Shown here: piece after piece, positions 5,186 to 7,770 of the stretch | Layout of the letters: every line of letters begins with the position of its first letter | Position numbering within the stretch: the stretch's first letter is position 1 | NCBI GenBank assembly: GCA_041642635.1 | Contig: JBEPWB010000056.1 | Span: 1 to 7,770 of the forward strand | Direction of reading: 5' to 3' | DNA: 7,770 nucleotides | DNA from: JAAZVM01 sp041642635 | Lineage (GTDB): Bacteria; Patescibacteriota; Gracilibacteria; BD1-5; UBA6164 | Position numbers and translations under genes: made by a program | The notes under the pieces: model-generated | The model's input: only the letters and a program-made list of their open reading frames with translations | Database searches by the model: none | What the model was told of the DNA's origin: nothing

Positions 5186-7084
5186 ATGGCAGAACAAAAT
5201 TACTGAGCTGAAAATATACAAGTTTTAGAATGACTAGAACCTGTAAGAAAAAGACCATGAATGTATATTGGTTCAACAGATGAAAGATGATTACATCATT
5301 TAGTTTGGGAAATAATTGATAATTCGATAGATGAAGCAATGGCTGGACATTGCGATACAATAAAGGTTACACTTTGAGCTGATGGTTCTTGTCTAGTTGA
5401 AGATAACGGTAGATGAATACCTGTTGAAAAACATGCAAAAACTTGAAAATCTACTCTTGAAACTATTTTGACTGTACTTCATGCTGGGTGAAAATTTGGT
5501 TGAGGAGGTTATAAAGTTTCTGGTTGATTACACTGAGTGGGTTCTTCTGTAGTAAATGCTCTTTCTACAAAAATGGAAGCTTGGGTTCACAGGGATTGAA
5601 AAATTCATTATCAGTCTTTTTCAAAATGACTTAGTGATTGAGATATTCAAGTAGTTTGAAAAACTAATCATACTGGAACTGTTATAAAATTTTATCCAGA
5701 TGATAGTATTTTTAAAATATCAACTACTTTTGATTATAAAACTATAAAAAATAGATTAAGACAACAGGCTTATCTAACAAAATGAATAACTCTATATCTT
5801 AATGATGAAAGATCATGAGAAAGATATAAATATTATTTTGAATGATGAGTTAAGTCTTATGTTACTTTTTTGAATAAAAAAGAAGACACTATTTGAGATA
5901 TTTTTTATGTTGAAAAAGAAGCTAAAAATGTATTAGTTGAAATTTCAATGCAATATAATAGAGAATTTTCAAACAATATAATTTCTTTTGTAAATAATAT
6001 TCATACTCCAGAATGAGGAACTCATTTGACTTGATTTAGAATGGCTCTTACTAGAAGTATAAATAAATACGCTAGAGATAAATGAATATTAAAAGAAAAA
6101 GATCAAAACTTAACTAATGATGATGTAATTGAATGATTAACTTGTGTTATTTCTGTTAAAGTTGAAGATCCTCAATTTGAATGACAAACAAAATCAAAAC
6201 TTTGAAGTCCAGAAGCTAGATGAGCAGTTGATTCTGTATTAGCTGAAAAATTTATGGAATTTTTAGAAGAAGATCCTTCAACTGCAAAAAAAATTATAGA
6301 AAAAGTTTTCCTAGCTGCAAAAGCTAGATTAGCTGCAAGAGCTGCAAGAGATACTGTTATAAGAAAATGAGCTTTGGAATGAATGACTCTTCCGGGTAAA
6401 TTATCAGACTGTTCTTCAAGAGATCCTTACAAATCAGAAATTTATATAGTCGAAGGAGATTCTGCCTGAGGTTCTGCTAAACAATGAAGAGATAGAGAAA
6501 CTCAAGCTATACTTCCATTAAGAGGTAAAATATTAAATACTGAACAAGCAAGAATAGATAAAATTTTTGCAAATCAAGAAATTAAAAATCTTATAATAGC
6601 TTTAGGTACTTCTATTTGAGAATCATTTGATATTTCTAAGTTAAGATATCATAGGATTGTTATCATGACCGATGCTGATGTTGATGGTGCTCATATTAGA
6701 ACTCTTCTTTTAACTTTCCTGTTTAGATATATGAAAGATTTGATAAAGGATTGATATTTATATATAGCTCAGCCGCCTCTTTATAAATTGACTAAATGAA
6801 AAAAATCTTGGTATGTTTTTACTGAGGATGAAAAAAATATTATAGTTAAGAGGGAAATGATTAACTGAGAAAATATACAAAGGTATAAAGGTTTGTGAGA
6901 AATGAATCCTGAACAACTTTGGGAAACAACAATGGATCCAGAATCTAGAAAAATGTTCAAGGTTGGTATTGATGATGCCGAAAAGGCTGATGAAATATTT
7001 AAAATACTTATGGGTTGAGAAGTTGCTCCTAGAAGAAGATTTATTCAAACCAGAGCAAAGGATGTTCAAAACTTGGATGTATAG
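5186..7084 (+). CDS. gyrB: DNA gyrase subunit B
   Basis: GyrB is the ATPase subunit of DNA gyrase, which introduces negative supercoils together with GyrA. UGA = Gly decoding gives 632 complete residues, the short GyrB form without the large enterobacterial insertion. GHKL ATPase motifs are intact: E42 as general base and N46 for Mg in EIIDNSIDEA, DNGRGIP (73-79), and the ATP lid leading to GGLHGVG (113-119). The transducer domain includes QTKSKLG. The TOPRIM domain has EGDSAGG (423-429) and MTDADVDG (494-501) with its acidic D496, D498 and D500. The C-terminus has QLWETTMDP, which favours GyrB over ParE. About 37 of 58 glycines are UGA, including the glycines in NGRGIP and EGDSAGG. The ATG at 5186 gives E42/N46/D73 numbering equal to E. 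coli. There is no Shine-Dalgarno. The stop is TAG. gyrA is not in the window. Confidence 0.97.
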
Positions 7085-7091
7085 TGGTTTT

Positions 7092-7116
7092 AAAAAGACA
7101 GTTTTGCTGTCTTTTT
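7092..7116 (+). terminator. Hairpin terminator after gyrB
   Basis: AAAAAGACAG (7092-7101) and CTGTCTTTTT (7107-7116) form a perfect 10-bp stem with a 5-base loop, ending in a T-run 8 bases after the gyrB TAG stop. A further A/T hairpin with loop GGCT (about 7122-7141) follows and may add to it. Confidence 0.85.
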
Positions 7117-7168
7117 AGCCTATAAATAAGGCTTTATTTATTTGTTGGTAATTTTCTTAAAAAAAATT

Positions 7169-7196
7169 TTGACAATATTAAAAAAAAATATAAAAT
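7169..7196 (+). promoter_or_regulatory. Likely promoter of the tRNA cluster
   Basis: A perfect TTGACA (7169-7174) and TAAAAT (7191-7196, 5 of 6) are 16 bases apart, about 35 bases before the first tRNA. No terminator is seen between the tRNA genes, so the four may be one transcript. TATAAA (7189-7194) is another -10 option but gives a 14-base spacer. Confidence 0.5.
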
Positions 7197-7230
7197 CAAT
7201 CTCGCTAAATCAGATAAGCAAATAATATAT

Positions 7231-7305
7231 TCCTCCATAGCTCAGCGGTAGAGTAGATGGCTGTTAACCATTTGGTCGTTGGTTCGAATCCAACTGGGGG
7301 AGCCA
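7231..7305 (+). tRNA. tRNA-Asn (anticodon GUU)
   Basis: The cloverleaf is complete. The acceptor is TCCTCCA paired with TGGGGGA (one G-T pair). The D arm has GCTC/GAGT, the anticodon stem ATGG/CCAT encloses CTGTTAA with GTT at 7263-7265, and the T arm is GTTGG-TTCGAAT-CCAAC. The discriminator is G and CCA is encoded (7303-7305). It reads AAC and AAU codons. Confidence 0.95.
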
Positions 7306-7353
7306 TTTTTATTTAAATTTAGTAGAGTTCTTTTAAATAAAATACAAATTAGT

Positions 7354-7441
7354 GGAGAGATGGCTGAGTGGTCGAAAGCAACGGTCTTGAAAACCGTCGT
7401 ACCGCAAGGTACCCAGGGTTCGAATCCCTGTCTCTCCGCCA
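7354..7441 (+). tRNA. tRNA-Ser (anticodon UGA)
   Basis: The acceptor GGAGAGA pairs with TCTCTCC, and G plus encoded CCA follow. The anticodon loop CTTGAAA carries TGA at 7388-7390, on stem ACGGT/ACCGT. A long variable arm (GTACC-GCAA-GGTAC) marks a class II serine tRNA. It reads UCA and related UCN codons. The anticodon UGA should not be confused with a reader of the codon UGA, which needs anticodon UCA. Confidence 0.95.
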
Positions 7442-7460
7442 TTTTTTTTGTAAAAAATAA

Positions 7461-7550
7461 GGAAGGGTGCCAGAGTGGCTGATCGGGCTCCCCTGCTAAG
7501 GGAGTGAATCTTTACAGATTCCGTGGGTTCGAATCCCATCCCTTCCGCCA
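7461..7550 (+). tRNA. tRNA-Ser (anticodon GCU)
   Basis: The acceptor GGAAGGG pairs with CCCTTCC, with G and encoded CCA after it. The anticodon stem CTCCC/GGGAG encloses CTGCTAA with GCT at 7495-7497. The long variable arm (GAATC-TTTAC-AGATTC region) is the serine type. It reads AGC and AGU codons and lies 19 bases after tRNA-Ser(UGA). Confidence 0.95.
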
Positions 7551-7566
7551 TTACCTTTTTTTATAA

Positions 7567-7642
7567 GGGCCTGTAGCTCAGTGGTTAGAGCAGTTGGCTC
7601 ATAACCAATTGGTCGTTGGTTCAATTCCAACCAGGCCCACCA
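7567..7642 (+). tRNA. CAU-anticodon tRNA, probably tRNA-Ile2 (lysidine type)
   Basis: The cloverleaf is complete: acceptor GGGCCTG/CAGGCCC, anticodon loop CTCATAA with CAT at 7600-7602, T arm GTTGG-TTCAATT-CCAAC, A discriminator and encoded CCA. CAU may mean initiator Met, elongator Met or Ile2. The first acceptor pair is G-C, against the unpaired start of an initiator. C4-G69, C5-G68 and the G27-U43 wobble match E. coli Ile2 (ileX) as I recall it, and the TTGGTCGNTGGTTCAA stretch is also very similar, so I favour Ile2, where TilS turns the C into lysidine to read AUA. AUA is common in these genes. Elongator Met is the alternative. Confidence 0.75.
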
Positions 7643-7693
7643 ACTTCAAAAAACTAAAAAAATATCTAATAATAAAATAGATAGAAAAAAGTT

Positions 7694-7770
7694 TTGACAA
7701 GGAGGATAAAATTAATAGAATTCATTGGCATTTTTGGAGGAATTTTTGAGAATATTTACTTGCTATAAAA
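7694..7770 (+). promoter_or_regulatory. Promoter-like sequence and possible start of the next gene
   Basis: TTGACA (7694-7699) and TAGAAT (7716-7721) with 16 bases between them look like a sigma70-type promoter after the tRNA cluster. GGAGG (7736-7740) lies 5 bases before a TTG at 7746 that opens a frame running off the window (MRIFTCYK if TTG is the start). A second AAGGAGG (7699-7704) overlaps the promoter. With only eight codons visible, the gene cannot be identified and may not be real; the downstream RNA could also be non-coding. Confidence 0.3.

Noticed and set aside
5148..5360. Minus-strand 70-aa ORF
   Set aside because: It is antisense to the gyrB start and its upstream region; the plus strand has clear GyrB motifs.
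6758..7069. Minus-strand 103-aa ORF
   Set aside because: It is a shadow of the gyrB C-terminal region, where plus-strand motifs such as QLWETTMDP are conserved.
82..7084. UGA as tryptophan (Mycoplasma-type code 4), selenocysteine, or pseudogenes
   Set aside because: UGA falls on invariant glycines, Trp positions keep TGG, the codons are far too many for selenocysteine, and no frameshifts break the frames.
7388..7390. tRNA with anticodon TGA as the decoder of codon UGA
   Set aside because: Anticodon UGA reads UCA (Ser). The decoder of UGA needs anticodon UCA and is not in this window.
7242..7551. Small ORFs on both strands across the tRNA genes
   Set aside because: They are translations of tRNA sequence; the cloverleaf structures explain these bases.
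7656..7690. TATCTA/TAGATA inverted repeat after the last tRNA as a terminator
   Set aside because: It is only 6 bp of A/T-rich stem with no T-run on the plus strand; the T-run is on the minus strand, where no gene ends.

Overview
The window comes from an AT-rich bacterium that reads UGA as glycine. This is NCBI genetic code 25, known from Candidatus Gracilibacteria (BD1-5) and Absconditabacteria (SR1) of the Candidate Phyla Radiation. With the standard code, most genes here break into short fragments. With UGA = Gly they become full-length conserved proteins, and UGA falls on invariant glycines: the Obg P-loop, the HxGH motif of a nucleotidyltransferase, and the GyrB GHKL and TOPRIM motifs. 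UGA is the commonest glycine codon in the housekeeping genes. By hand count it supplies about 37 of 47 glycines in obgE, 21 of 26 in prfA, 7 of 8 in the adenylyltransferase gene and 37 of 58 in gyrB. Real stops are TAA or TAG.

Layout. Bases 82-3189 (+) hold three housekeeping genes: obgE (ribosome-assembly GTPase), prfA (release factor 1, which reads UAA/UAG and so fits the recoded UGA) and a small NMN adenylyltransferase-like gene. Hairpin terminators follow prfA and the third gene. Bases 3243-4940 hold two divergent genes for exported proteins around a 129-base intergenic region. The minus-strand gene is a predicted papain/NlpC-P60-fold amidase resembling the BPSL0067 family. It has no UGA codon among 19 glycines, CGN arginine codons and the only strong Shine-Dalgarno sequence in front of a confident gene, so it looks recently acquired from a standard-code bacterium. 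The plus-strand partner is an unrecognised 295-aa secreted protein that does use UGA but also has some CGT arginine codons. Bases 5186-7084 (+) encode a complete GyrB preceded by overlapping inverted repeats. Bases 7231-7642 hold four tRNA genes (Asn-GUU, Ser-UGA, Ser-GCU and a CAU tRNA that is probably Ile2), all with encoded CCA. The window ends with a promoter-like sequence and perhaps the first codons of another gene.

How the parts relate. The housekeeping genes are translation, NAD-type and DNA-topology functions with no obvious shared operon. The interesting unit is the pair of divergent exported proteins, bounded on both sides by strong hairpin terminators. It may be a small accessory island, and in a lineage with known episymbiotic or predatory members it could act on the envelope of another bacterium. 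That last step is inference.
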